DNA from: Acidimicrobiia bacterium
GTDB lineage: Bacteria; Actinomycetota; Acidimicrobiia; Acidimicrobiales; Poriferisodalaceae
Reading direction: 5' to 3'
Assembly (NCBI GenBank): GCA_022827265.1
Contig: JAJDTF010000146.1
Span: 1-64,000, forward strand
Length of the DNA: 64,000 bases
The position numbers were made by a program, and so were the translations under genes. The notes under the pieces were generated by a model, which was given only the letters and a program-made list of their open reading frames with translations, was not told where the DNA came from and searched no databases. Of the stretch, positions 16,285-24,706 are shown piece after piece (the stretch's first letter is position 1; each line of letters opens with the position of its first letter).

Positions 16285-17622
16285 GTGACATCGAACCCCG
16301 CGGGATCGACCCCGGTCCGGGGGCCACAGCCGGGCGCACACGTGCTGAGTGACGACGACCGGCGAGAGCTCCTGGAGCGCATCGAACCGCTGGCGGCAGC
16401 GTTCGCCCGCGCGGGACATCGGTTCTTCCTCGTCGGCGGGCTCGTCCGCGATGCGCTGCTCGGTCACGGCCTGACCGGCGACATCGACATCACCACTGAC
16501 GCCATCCCGGATCGGATAACGGAGCTCGCGGCCGGCTGGGCAGACACCGTCTGGGATCAGGGGAAGCGCTTCGGCACGATCGGCGCACGGCGAGGCAGCA
16601 CAACCGTGGAGATCACGACCCATCGGGCCGAGTCCTACGACAGCAGCTCGCGCAAGCCGCACGTGCGCTTCTCCGACGATGTCGCTACGGATCTGAGCCG
16701 TCGCGACTTCACCGTCAACGCCATGGCGATCGAACTCCCGGGCTGGGCTCTGCTCGACCCGTTCGATGGCCTGACAGATCTGGCGGACGGTGTACTGCGC
16801 ACGCCATCGCCGCCAGAGGGCTTGTTCGCCGACGATCCGCTGCGGATGCTGCGAGCGGCCCGGTTCAGTGCGCAGCTCTCGCTCATCGCTGCGCCGGAAC
16901 TCGTCGCGGCGGTGCGCAGCTCGCGCCCGCGGCTGGCCATCGTGTCGCGCGAACGCATCGAGGCCGAGCTCACGAAGCTGCTCGCACTGCCTCAGCCCTC
17001 CGCCGGTGTCCGCTTCTTGGACGGCACGGGCCTGCTGGGAGATCTCCTGCCGCCCTGGCGGCATGCAGATGCCGCGGTGCCCGCTGCCGCGCTGGACGAC
17101 GTAGCTCAACTCGGCGATCCGGTCGCCCTGCGCTGGGCGATCCTGCTGGGACCCGTGTGCGACGAAGCCGCCGCAACCCGATGCCTGTCCTCGCTGCGCT
17201 GCGACACCACGACGCGCAAGAAGGTCACCGCGATCCTCCGGGCCTCCCGAGCAGTTGAGGCCACAGCCGCAAGCGCATCGGCCCACGACGCAGCTTGGCG
17301 AACGGCCGCACGGCGACTGATCGCTGATTACGAGCCGGAACTGAACGCCGCAACCGCCAGCTTGGCTGCGTGGGGCCACGAGCTGCGCGAGCCATTCACC
17401 GCCCGACTGGCCGAACTTCGAGCAGCCGAAGGTACGGGCCTCCGCCGCCTGCCGATCGACGGTCATCGCGTCATGGAGCTGCTCGGAACCTCAGGCCCGG
17501 CAGTCGGCGACGCCCTGGAATGGCTGCGAACCCAGCAGATCGAGCACGGCCCACTCGATGCTGAACAGGCGCGCACTCTGCTCGTGGCGTGGCACCAAGA
17601 CCAGGAGCGTTCGAAGCGCTGA
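16285..17622 (+). CDS. cca: CCA tRNA nucleotidyltransferase
   Basis: Adds or repairs the 3' CCA of tRNAs; needed here because tRNA-Ile and tRNA-Ala do not encode CCA. The 445-residue protein has the polymerase-beta head (FFLVGGLVRDALLG, GDIDITTDA with catalytic aspartates), the RRDFTVNAMA flexible motif and the RNA-binding neck (LFADDPLRMLRAARFSAQL). The start is uncertain: GTG at 16285 is chosen, GTG at 16342 would remove 19 unconserved residues. Very long open frame upstream on this strand is a shadow of the PBP gene. The synteny (cca near murJ) matches mycobacteria. Confidence 0.93.
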   Translation: MTSNPAGSTPVRGPQPGAHVLSDDDRRELLERIEPLAAAFARAGHRFFLVGGLVRDALLGHGLTGDIDITTDAIPDRITELAAGWADTVWDQGKRFGTIGARRGSTTVEITTHRAESYDSSSRKPHVRFSDDVATDLSRRDFTVNAMAIELPGWALLDPFDGLTDLADGVLRTPSPPEGLFADDPLRMLRAARFSAQLSLIAAPELVAAVRSSRPRLAIVSRERIEAELTKLLALPQPSAGVRFLDGTGLLGDLLPPWRHADAAVPAAALDDVAQLGDPVALRWAILLGPVCDEAAATRCLSSLRCDTTTRKKVTAILRASRAVEATAASASAHDAAWRTAARRLIADYEPELNAATASLAAWGHELREPFTARLAELRAAEGTGLRRLPIDGHRVMELLGTSGPAVGDALEWLRTQQIEHGPLDAEQARTLLVAWHQDQERSKR

Positions 17623-17641
17623 CCCACGGGCACAGATGCGA

Positions 17642-17720
17642 TAGCGCAGGAGGCGGCAGGAAACTCGGCGACGTTGCGACCTGCCGGATCGCTGGTCGCA
17701 GAGGGTCCTGCCGTCTCCGC
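17642..17720 (+). repeat. R2 hairpin-repeat family, copy b
   Basis: A long inverted repeat: GCGCAGGAGGCGGCAGGA on the left, and TCCTGCCGTCTCCGC on the right with two changes. The loop region (GCGACGTTGCGACCTG onward) closely matches copy c at 53050. It starts 20 bp after the cca stop and could act as its transcription terminator, though no T-tract follows. Confidence 0.65.
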
Positions 17721-17769
17721 AGCGGGCTCACGCACGAGGGGCCGAGCGCATTTGAGCCCGCGCACTAGC

Positions 17770-18174
17770 GTGAGCCGCGTGGCGCCCCAGCCTCGCATCG
17801 CACCCGACCCTGCCCCGGCTGTTCCCGGATCGGTCGACTACCGGCTCAGGCGGCGACGCCTGCTCGCAGATGTGGAAGCGGGCGTGGTGTCACGTGCCGA
17901 GGCATGCGATGCCCACCCTGACCTGCTGCGAGCCGCTCGCAACGCCGCCCCGCCGCTCGGCCGACGCTGCCCGCTGTGCCCCGACGGCGACTTGCGGATC
18001 GTCGGCTACGTCTTCGGCCCGCGCATGGGCAGCGGGGGCAAGTGCGTGCTCTCGGACGCCGAACTCCAGCGGGTCGCCCGGCGCAACGGCAACTTCATGG
18101 CCTACGAGCTCGAGGTGTGCCCGGAGTGCGGCTGGAATCACCTCATCCGGAAGTACCCGCTCGGCGCCGGCTGA
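17770..18174 (+). CDS. DUF5318 zinc-ribbon-like protein
   Basis: A 134-residue protein of the actinobacterial DUF5318 family. Marks are SVDYRLRRRRLLADVEAG, the two cysteine pairs CPLC and CPEC likely binding zinc, and the closing LEVCPECGWNHLIRKYPLG, the family signature. The start is GTG at 17770 or 17779. Family function is not established; the four cysteines and the conserved basic helix suggest a nucleic-acid or protein contact. It precedes carD on the same strand by 96 bp. Confidence 0.85.
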   Translation: MSRVAPQPRIAPDPAPAVPGSVDYRLRRRRLLADVEAGVVSRAEACDAHPDLLRAARNAAPPLGRRCPLCPDGDLRIVGYVFGPRMGSGGKCVLSDAELQRVARRNGNFMAYELEVCPECGWNHLIRKYPLGAG

Positions 18175-18270
18175 TCTGGCGCGCGGCTGCAGCTGCGGCG
18201 GCCCGGTGGCAGCAGTGAGAGTTTCTGGCATCCTCCGATGAGTCCTGATCGGCGAATTCAGTAGGTGACG

Positions 18271-18753
18271 ATGAAGTTTGAGCTTGGCGACCGCGTGATC
18301 TACCCCCACCACGGCGCAGCGGAGATCATGGCCCGCGAGGAGCGAGACGAATTCGGCGAGGCCCGCGAGTACCTGGTGCTCAAGACCGCCCACGGCGACC
18401 TGACGGTGAAGGTGCCCGCCGACATGGTCGACGAGGTCGGCATGCGGCCGCCGATCGACACCGATGACGTCGAGGATCTCTTCGAGCTGCTCGCCAAGAA
18501 GGACGTCCGCGAGCCGGCCAACTGGAGCCGGCGGTTCAAGAACCACCAGGAGAAGCTGAAGTCCGGCGACATCTATCAAGTCGCCGAAGTAGTCCGGAAC
18601 CTCGCACTGCGCGAGAACGCCAAAGGCCTCTCGGCCGGCGAGAAGTCGATGCTGGAGAAATCCCGCCAGATTCTCGTCTCAGAGCTGTCCATCAGCATGG
18701 ATGTCACCGAGGACGAGGCCCGCGAACAAGTGGAATTGCGGCTCGCCGGCTGA
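18271..18753 (+). CDS. carD: CarD-family RNA polymerase-binding regulator
   Basis: Binds the RNA polymerase beta lobe and stabilises open complexes at promoters, including rRNA promoters. The 160-residue protein has the Tudor-like RNAP interaction domain (MKFELGDRVIYPHHGAAEIM; YLVLKTAHGDLTVKVPADM) and the helical DNA-binding domain (REPANWSRRFKNHQEKLKSGDIYQVAEVVRNLALRE; LSAGEKSMLEKSRQILVSEL) with the conserved Trp that wedges the promoter fork. ATG at 18271 is preferred over GTG at 18265, because AGGTG lies just before it. It is 23 bp upstream of murJ. Confidence 0.95.
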   Translation: MKFELGDRVIYPHHGAAEIMAREERDEFGEAREYLVLKTAHGDLTVKVPADMVDEVGMRPPIDTDDVEDLFELLAKKDVREPANWSRRFKNHQEKLKSGDIYQVAEVVRNLALRENAKGLSAGEKSMLEKSRQILVSELSISMDVTEDEAREQVELRLAG

Positions 18754-18776
18754 GCGGGCAGCGATCGGGCGCGACC

Positions 18777-20558
18777 ATGCGCCGACAGCAGGGCGCCGCA
18801 GCGGCCGCAGCCGGCATCGGCATCTCACGCCTGTCAGGTCTCGCTCGCACAGCGCTCGTCACCAACGTTCTCGGGATCGGCACCATCGGCGATGCCTTCG
18901 CTGCTGCGATGCGCATCCCGAATTTCCTCCAGAACCTGCTCGGCGAAGGTGCCCTGTCGGGAGCATTCGTTCCTGCCTACAGCTCGCTGACCGAGCGCGA
19001 TGAGCGCGCAGCGGGTCGATTGGCCGGCGCCATTGCCACGTTCCTGGTCGCGGTCACCGCGACCGCTGCACTGATCAGCATCTTTGCCGCACGGCCCTTG
19101 GTGCGCCTCATCGCCTGGGGATTTGTGGGCGAACGGTTCGAGCTCACGGTCACGCTCGTGCGCATCACGGTGTGCGGCACGGCGTTGGCGGTACTCAGTG
19201 CATGGTGTCTGGGAGTGCTCAACAGCCACCGTCGCTTCTTCCTGTCCTATGTGGCACCAGTGGTGTGGAACGCGACCCAGATCGCCGTGTTGGTCGGCGT
19301 GCTCGCATGGGGGGTGGCGGGCGCCGATCGCGCGACGGCATTGGCCTGGGGCGTGAGTGCGGGCGCAGCGGCCCAAGTGCTCGTGCAGTTGCGAGGTGTC
19401 TGGCGGGCCGACCCGCGGATCTCCCTGAACTTCGGTTGGCGGGAGCCGCAAGCCGCCGGGGTCATCAAGCGATTCGGCCCTGCGGTGGCCGGTCGCGGGG
19501 TACTGCAGATCTCAGCCTTCCTGGATCTGGCGCTGGCCTCACTGCTCAGCGTGGGAGCCGCGGCAGCGATGGCCGCTGCACAGACGCTGTACCTGCTGCC
19601 GCTGAGCCTGATCGGCACCAGCATCGCCGCCGCTGAGCTGACCGAGCTGAGTCGGATCCGGGAACCGGCCACGATTGCCGAGCGCACGTCTGCCCGCCTG
19701 TGCGCGACCGCCTTCGGTGTCTCCGGCGTGATGGCGATCTACTTCGCGGCCGGCGGACCGCTCGCCGATTCAGTGTTCAATCTCGCCGGGCTGCGCACCG
19801 CGATCGCAGACGACGACATCACCTTGATCGCATTGGTACTCGGTGCCTACTCGCTTGGACTGGTGCCGCTCGTGGCGTCGAGGCTGTGCCAGAACGTCCT
19901 GTTCGCAGCGCGTGACACACGCACGGCGGCCACCATCGCAGCGATCCGGCTGGCTGTCTCGCTGGCGGTCGGCGCGGCACTGATGCTGCCGCTGGATCGG
20001 GTGCTCGTGCTCGAGGGCGGGCTCACTGGATTCGGCGACATCGACCTGTTCTCGCTGGAGTCCACATGGTCACTGCTGGATGCGGGGATCCGCTCAGATC
20101 CCGCGCTGCCCGCTCGTCTGGGCGCGGTAGGCCTGGCGCTCGGTGCGGCGGTGGGCGCCTGGGTCGAACTGGGATTGCTGCGCCGAGCAGTCATGCAGCG
20201 CCGTCCCGCGCGCGCTGGCATGCCGACGGGCGCCGACTGGCCGGCGGGGCGGCTGTTCGGGGGCGCGATTGCGCGTCACCTGGTGCCAGCAGTCGTGACA
20301 TTCGTTGTCGGTCTGGGGGTCACGCTGGTGCTGGCGCCAGTGCCCTCCGTGCTGCGGGTCGCGGTTGCCGGCGTGACCATGGCAGGGCTTCACCTTGGCT
20401 GCGGACTGGCGCTCCGGCTGCCCGCGGCCCGAGCACTAACTTCGCAACTGTCCCGCGTGGTGCCAACGCGCGCGCAGCGCACGCACGACACCACGCACGC
20501 AGATACCGGCACCGACGAATCCCCCACCGACGACAACGAAGGAAGCCCGCCGCAATGA
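18777..20558 (+). CDS. murJ: Lipid II flippase MurJ/MviN
   Basis: Flips lipid-linked peptidoglycan precursor across the cytoplasmic membrane. The 593-residue polytopic protein (about 14 segments) starts with the typical SRLSGLARTALVTNVLGIGTIGDAFAAAMRIPNFLQNLLGEGALSGAFVPAYS, which contains the conserved cavity arginines. A basic, Thr/His-rich tail follows the last segment. Unlike the mycobacterial orthologue, it is not fused to a pseudokinase; that module is a separate gene two genes downstream. The stop overlaps the degV start as ATGA. Confidence 0.95.
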   Translation: MRRQQGAAAAAAGIGISRLSGLARTALVTNVLGIGTIGDAFAAAMRIPNFLQNLLGEGALSGAFVPAYSSLTERDERAAGRLAGAIATFLVAVTATAALISIFAARPLVRLIAWGFVGERFELTVTLVRITVCGTALAVLSAWCLGVLNSHRRFFLSYVAPVVWNATQIAVLVGVLAWGVAGADRATALAWGVSAGAAAQVLVQLRGVWRADPRISLNFGWREPQAAGVIKRFGPAVAGRGVLQISAFLDLALASLLSVGAAAAMAAAQTLYLLPLSLIGTSIAAAELTELSRIREPATIAERTSARLCATAFGVSGVMAIYFAAGGPLADSVFNLAGLRTAIADDDITLIALVLGAYSLGLVPLVASRLCQNVLFAARDTRTAATIAAIRLAVSLAVGAALMLPLDRVLVLEGGLTGFGDIDLFSLESTWSLLDAGIRSDPALPARLGAVGLALGAAVGAWVELGLLRRAVMQRRPARAGMPTGADWPAGRLFGGAIARHLVPAVVTFVVGLGVTLVLAPVPSVLRVAVAGVTMAGLHLGCGLALRLPAARALTSQLSRVVPTRAQRTHDTTHADTGTDESPTDDNEGSPPQ

Positions 20559-21406
20559 CAGCGCAAGCCCCAGTGCACATCATCACCGACAGTTCCTGTG
20601 ACCTCAGCGAAGAGGTCGTCACAGACCTCGGCATCACGGTGGTTCCATTGGAGATCCGGTTCGGCATGCAGTCGTTCACCGATCGTGTCGAGCTCAGCAC
20701 GGCCGACTTCTGGGTGCGCTGCCGGACCAGCGAGGAGCTTCCATCCACCGCCGCGCCCTCCCCCGGCGCTTTCGCGCAGGCATACCAGCGCGCCGCTGAC
20801 GCCGGCGCGAGCGAAGTCGTGGTGATCACGCTGAGCGGGGATCTTTCGGCAACGATCGAAGCCGCTCAACAGGCGGCAGGTGAACCCCCGAGCGGGCTCA
20901 CCTGCCATGTGGTGGACAGCCGGACGGTCAGTGCCGGCCTCGGGCTGCTGGTCATCGCTGCCGCGGAACTTGCCGCCACCGGCGCCGATGGATCGCAGAT
21001 TGCCGACGCCGTACGGGCGTCCGCGCAGCGAGTCCGCGTTCACGCCGCTCTGGACACGTTGGAGAATCTGCGCAAGGGCGGCCGCATCGGCGCTGCGCAA
21101 TCGCTGCTGGGTTCCGTGCTGTCGATCAAGCCTCTGATCACCGTCACTGACGGCCGCGTCGAGCCAGCGGGCAAGCAACGAACACGAACACGCGCGCTCG
21201 CGCACCTGGTCGACCTGGTGGCAGCAGAGGGTCCGAACATCTCGGTGATCGCGGTGATGCATGCGGACTGCGACGACGTCGACGATTTTGTGGCGCGGAT
21301 CGCGCCGCTCACCGACACTGAGCCCAGGGTGATGCTGATCGGTCCCGTTGTCGGAGCGCACGCAGGTGTCGGCACCATCGGCGTGGTCTTCATCACGAAG
21401 GAGTGA
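20555..21406 (+). CDS. DegV-family fatty acid-binding protein
   Basis: A 283-residue member of the DegV/FakB fold, which binds a single fatty acid and in firmicutes presents it to the kinase FakA. N-terminal VHIITDSSCDLSEEVVTDLGITVVPLEIRFG, TLSGDLSATIEAAQQAA, VVDSRTVSAGLGLLV and the C-terminal GPVVGAHAGVGTIGVVF carry the family motifs. It is embedded between murJ and the pseudokinase with 4-bp overlaps on both sides (ATGA, GTGA), so all three are co-translated. No FakA homologue is seen in the window. Confidence 0.9.
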   Translation: MTAQAPVHIITDSSCDLSEEVVTDLGITVVPLEIRFGMQSFTDRVELSTADFWVRCRTSEELPSTAAPSPGAFAQAYQRAADAGASEVVVITLSGDLSATIEAAQQAAGEPPSGLTCHVVDSRTVSAGLGLLVIAAAELAATGADGSQIADAVRASAQRVRVHAALDTLENLRKGGRIGAAQSLLGSVLSIKPLITVTDGRVEPAGKQRTRTRALAHLVDLVAAEGPNISVIAVMHADCDDVDDFVARIAPLTDTEPRVMLIGPVVGAHAGVGTIGVVFITKE

Positions 21407-22893
21407 CCGACACCGGCTCGAACGAACGGTACGAGCGGCACGAACTGCTGCAGCCGGGCGCGGTCGAGACGTGGTCCGGATTGGATCGCACGCTCAATCG
21501 ACCGGTCACGATCCGCCGAGCAACCGCCGAAAGCGAGATAGGTCACCGCCTGCGCCTGCAGGCCAAGGCACTGGCGCGTGTGGAGCACCACGGCCTGCTG
21601 CACATCCTCGACACGTACGACGAAGCGGACCATTTTGCGATCGTCACCGAGCAACTGCCCACCAGGATGCTCACTGACGAGCTCGCGGCACTCAATGGAG
21701 ACACCAGGCGCCTGGCAGCGACCGAAGCAATCCGTGTTGTCATCGCGGTGACCGAGGCGCTGGCTGTTCTGCACAGCGCGGGCTTCGCCCACGGTGGCGT
21801 CGATGCCACCTACATCGGGTGGCGCGCTGAGGTGGGCTGGGTCATTCTCAACGGCCCGCCCACCGACGATGCCGTCACCATTCCCGCGACGCGGCGCGCC
21901 GATCTGGCTTCGATTGCAGTACTCGCGCACCGACTCATTGTCGGAGCCGCACCGCAGCGGCGGCCCGATGGCACCTGGGAACTCGACCCTGTCGTGCCCG
22001 ATGTCGTTGCGCCGGTGCTCGCAAGGGCTATCAGCGCGTCTGATCCGTGGCCCGATGTCCCATCGATGCTGCTCGCACTGCGTTCGGTCGTGGACGAGCT
22101 GCCGGCGGCCGGCGGCACCGGTGCCGATCGCAGGTCGGTGTGGCAGGCAGAACGGCACTGGCTGGCACCCGTCGGCGTTCTGGTGGCCGCCGCCGCCACG
22201 CTCGTCGGGGTCGCGGTGGTCATCGGGCAGCCGTCCGAACCCGCCACGGATACATCACCGCCGCCCGTGACCGCGGTCCCGGACGCTGGTACGCCGCCGG
22301 CCGTCACGGTGGTGCCGTCGGCGACTGCGACCGCTGTGACCGCCGCGCCGCAGACGGCACCGACAGCACCGACGACGACCCAAGTTCGTCACGTACCGAT
22401 ACTGCTGGAGTCCATCACCGACTTCGATCCAGCCGGCGACGACCGGATCGAACATCCTGAACGCCTCATCTTCATCAACGACGGTGATCCGAGCACCGGC
22501 TGGAGCACGGCGCGTTACAACACCCGAGATTTCGGCGGGCTCAAAGACGGCGTCGGGCTGATCGTCGTGCTGTACGGCGACGAGCCACACTCGGTCGAGC
22601 GCCTGGTGATCGATTCCCCCACCGTCGGGTGGTCCTTCGAGCTGTATGCATCGAGCGAGCGCAATCGCACGCTGATCGATTGGGGAAGCCCGGTCGCGAC
22701 AGGGCAGGACATCACGGGTTCGACGACGCTGGAGGTGCCATCTGCAGAGGCCGCTGCCCTGCTCGTATGGATCACCGATCTCGGTGACGAGTTGCCCAAC
22801 GGCGGGCATCGGGTCACCGTTTCCCGGATCGAGGCCGCCACCACGATCAGCGGGGCCGAAGCACCCTCCAGCACCGACGCCGTATCCCCCTAG
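21403..22893 (+). CDS. Transmembrane pseudokinase with discoidin-like extracellular domain
   Basis: A 496-residue protein: kinase-like cytoplasmic domain (about 8-240), one TM segment (about 247-270, APVGVLVAAAATLVGVAVVIG), a Pro/Thr/Ala-rich linker, and a C-terminal beta-sandwich (about 330-480; GDPSTGWSTARYNTRDFGGLKDGVGLIVVLYG). The HRD loop reads HGGVD, the beta-3 Lys is replaced (VTIRRA) and no DFG is present, so it is not an active kinase. The same order of domains is fused to MurJ in mycobacteria (Rv3910), where the phosphorylated pseudokinase recruits FhaA. I infer a split version that regulates MurJ. GTG start overlaps degV by 4 bp. Confidence 0.85.
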   Translation: MTDTGSNERYERHELLQPGAVETWSGLDRTLNRPVTIRRATAESEIGHRLRLQAKALARVEHHGLLHILDTYDEADHFAIVTEQLPTRMLTDELAALNGDTRRLAATEAIRVVIAVTEALAVLHSAGFAHGGVDATYIGWRAEVGWVILNGPPTDDAVTIPATRRADLASIAVLAHRLIVGAAPQRRPDGTWELDPVVPDVVAPVLARAISASDPWPDVPSMLLALRSVVDELPAAGGTGADRRSVWQAERHWLAPVGVLVAAAATLVGVAVVIGQPSEPATDTSPPPVTAVPDAGTPPAVTVVPSATATAVTAAPQTAPTAPTTTQVRHVPILLESITDFDPAGDDRIEHPERLIFINDGDPSTGWSTARYNTRDFGGLKDGVGLIVVLYGDEPHSVERLVIDSPTVGWSFELYASSERNRTLIDWGSPVATGQDITGSTTLEVPSAEAAALLVWITDLGDELPNGGHRVTVSRIEAATTISGAEAPSSTDAVSP

Positions 22894-22910
22894 CAGCGAC
22901 CGCAACACTT

Positions 22911-23014
22911 CTTTCGCTCAGCTCAGGCCACGGCTTCGCCCTGTGCCTCCCGCTCTTGTTCGCTCCGCTCACGGGCCGCTCAGGCCACGGCTTCGCCTCT
23001 GGCTCAGCCTCTAG
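22911..23014 (+). repeat. R1 interspersed repeat, tandem copies c1 and c2
   Basis: A partial copy (CGCTCAGCTCAGGCCACGGC at 22916-22935, then TTCGCC) is followed at 22948 by a full one: CCCGCTCTTGTTCGCTCCGC, then TCACGGGCCGCTCAGGCC and ACGGCTTCGCCTCTGGCTC. This is the only tandem arrangement among the copies. Confidence 0.75.
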
Positions 23015-23024
23015 GCTTCCGCCG

Positions 23025-23354
23025 ATGATCTCGAAGCGCTCGAGGGGCTCCGGCGAGACGCCCGACGACAGCATCGACGCTGCCGTCGCCCGGTTCACCG
23101 ATGCCGTCGACGCGCTGCGTGCTCGGACGAGCGGACCGCTGATCACAGCTGCGCGAGCGCTGGTGTACGGCCTGGTCATCGTCACCGCGGCGATCGGTGT
23201 CGTGGTGCTGGTGGCCATTGCGGCGATCAGGGCGCTCGATATCGCAGTGCCGGGCGACGTGTGGTCTGCGCACCTGATCGTCGGCGGCATATTCGGCGGC
23301 GCCGGAGCATGGGCGTGGTCCAAGCGGCGACCGCGTGTGGCGAGGGAAACATGA
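23025..23354 (+). CDS. Small membrane protein preceding trxB
   Basis: A 109-residue protein: charged N-terminal half (SRGSGETPDDSIDAAVARFTDAVDALRAR), then two hydrophobic segments (LITAARALVYGLVIVTAAIGVVVLVAIAAI and LIVGGIFGGAGAWAWSK). Start ATG at 23025; the longer frame would include the R1 repeat. It ends in an ATGA overlap with trxB. It occupies the place where mycobacteria have sigM and its anti-sigma gene, but shows no similarity to either. Function is unknown. Confidence 0.7.
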   Translation: MISKRSRGSGETPDDSIDAAVARFTDAVDALRARTSGPLITAARALVYGLVIVTAAIGVVVLVAIAAIRALDIAVPGDVWSAHLIVGGIFGGAGAWAWSKRRPRVARET

Positions 23355-24322
23355 GCAGCAGTGCTGGATCTCATGAGGCAGCTCCGCGCGACGTCATCAT
23401 CGTCGGGAGCGGCCCGGCTGGTCTTACCGCTGCGATCTACACCGCTCGTGCAAGCTTGCGGCCACTCGTGATCGAGGGCGAGCCGTCCTCCACCAGCGAC
23501 CAGCCGGGTGGGCAGCTCATGCTGACCACCGATGTCGAGAACTATCCCGGATTCCCCGATGGCGTCCTAGGACCTGACCTGATGGCCAGCTTTCGGGGTC
23601 AAGCAGAGCGTTTCGGTGCCGAATTCCTCACCGCGAAGGCCACCAAGGTCGACTTTAGCGAACAACCGTTCTCTATCTGGGTTGGCGATACCTGCTATCG
23701 CAGCCGAACAGTGATCGTGTCCACCGGGGCACAGAGCTTGTTGCTCGACCTTCCCAACGAGGAGCGTCTCATCGGCCACGGCGTATCCACCTGTGCCACC
23801 TGTGACGGCTTCTTCTTCCGGGGTCAGGAGATCGCAGTGGTAGGCGGCGGCGACAGCGCACTTGAAGAGGCCACCTTCCTGACGCGTTTTGCCGCAAGGG
23901 TGTACGTCGTGCATCGACGCGACGAGTTGCGCGCTTCGAAGATCATGCAGGATCGAGCATTGGCCAACGAGCGGATCGAGTTCTTGTGGAATCGGCAGGT
24001 GGTCGAGATCCTGGGCAACGAGCGCCTCGAGGGCGTCATGCTCGAGGACACGCAGACGAAGCAGCGTTCGCCGCTCGACATCTCAGGCCTGTTCATCGCG
24101 ATCGGGCATCGACCGAACACTGAGCTGTTCGCGGATTGGCTCGACCGCAAGCCAAACGGCTATCTCCTGACCGAGCCTGGCAGCGCTCGCACGAACATCG
24201 AGGGCGTTTTCGCCTGCGGCGACGTTCAAGATGACTACTACCGCCAAGCAGTGACAGCCGCCGGCTCCGGCTGCCAAGCTGCCATCGACGCCGAGCGCTG
24301 GCTCGAGGCCCAAGGTCACTGA
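23351..24322 (+). CDS. trxB: Thioredoxin reductase
   Basis: Flavoenzyme that reduces thioredoxin with NADPH. The 323-residue protein has the FAD-binding GSGPAGLTAAIYTARA, the redox pair CATC (about residues 146-149, in VSTCATCDGFFFRGQ), the NADPH-binding GGGDSALEEATFLTRFA and VHRRDELRAS, and the C-terminal ACGDVQDDYYRQAVTAAGSGC. Length is standard. trxA follows 60 bp downstream, forming a complete thioredoxin system as in the equivalent mycobacterial locus. Confidence 0.97.
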   Translation: MSSSAGSHEAAPRDVIIVGSGPAGLTAAIYTARASLRPLVIEGEPSSTSDQPGGQLMLTTDVENYPGFPDGVLGPDLMASFRGQAERFGAEFLTAKATKVDFSEQPFSIWVGDTCYRSRTVIVSTGAQSLLLDLPNEERLIGHGVSTCATCDGFFFRGQEIAVVGGGDSALEEATFLTRFAARVYVVHRRDELRASKIMQDRALANERIEFLWNRQVVEILGNERLEGVMLEDTQTKQRSPLDISGLFIAIGHRPNTELFADWLDRKPNGYLLTEPGSARTNIEGVFACGDVQDDYYRQAVTAAGSGCQAAIDAERWLEAQGH

Positions 24323-24382
24323 CCGCCGTCGGACCAGACCGCAGCGGTAGCCTCGCGACAACCGCGAGATGAGGAGCCAGCG

Positions 24383-24706
24383 ATGGCCGAAGGTATTTCC
24401 ACCTTGGACGACAGCACGTTCGACGAGACGGTCGGGAGTGCTGACAGCCCTGTGCTGGTGGATTTCTGGGCCGAATGGTGCGGACCGTGCAAGATGATCG
24501 CCCCCATTCTCGAAGAGATCGCCACCGAGCACGACAGCATCCGCGTCGCCAAGGTCAATGTCGACGAGAGTCCCGACTTGGCCATGCGCTACCAGGTGAT
24601 GAGCATTCCGACGCTCATCATGTTCCGAGACGGCGAACCGGCCAAGCGTCTCGTCGGCGCCAAGCCGAAGAGCGCCCTGCTGGCTGAGATCGGCGAGTTC
24701 CTCTGA
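24383..24706 (+). CDS. trxA: Thioredoxin
   Basis: A 107-residue classical thioredoxin with active site WCGPC (residues 32-36), cis-proline region [14 protein letters not shown] and [28 protein letters not shown] lies 9 nt before the ATG. It reduces protein disulfides using electrons from the adjacent TrxB. Its stop codon overlaps the CTG that appears to start the next gene (CTCTGATCC). Confidence 0.97.
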   Translation: MAEGISTLDDSTFDETVGSADSPVLVDFWAEWCGPCKMIAPILEEIATEHDSIRVAKVNVDESPDLAMRYQVMSIPTLIMFRDGEPAKRLVGAKPKSALLAEIGEFL

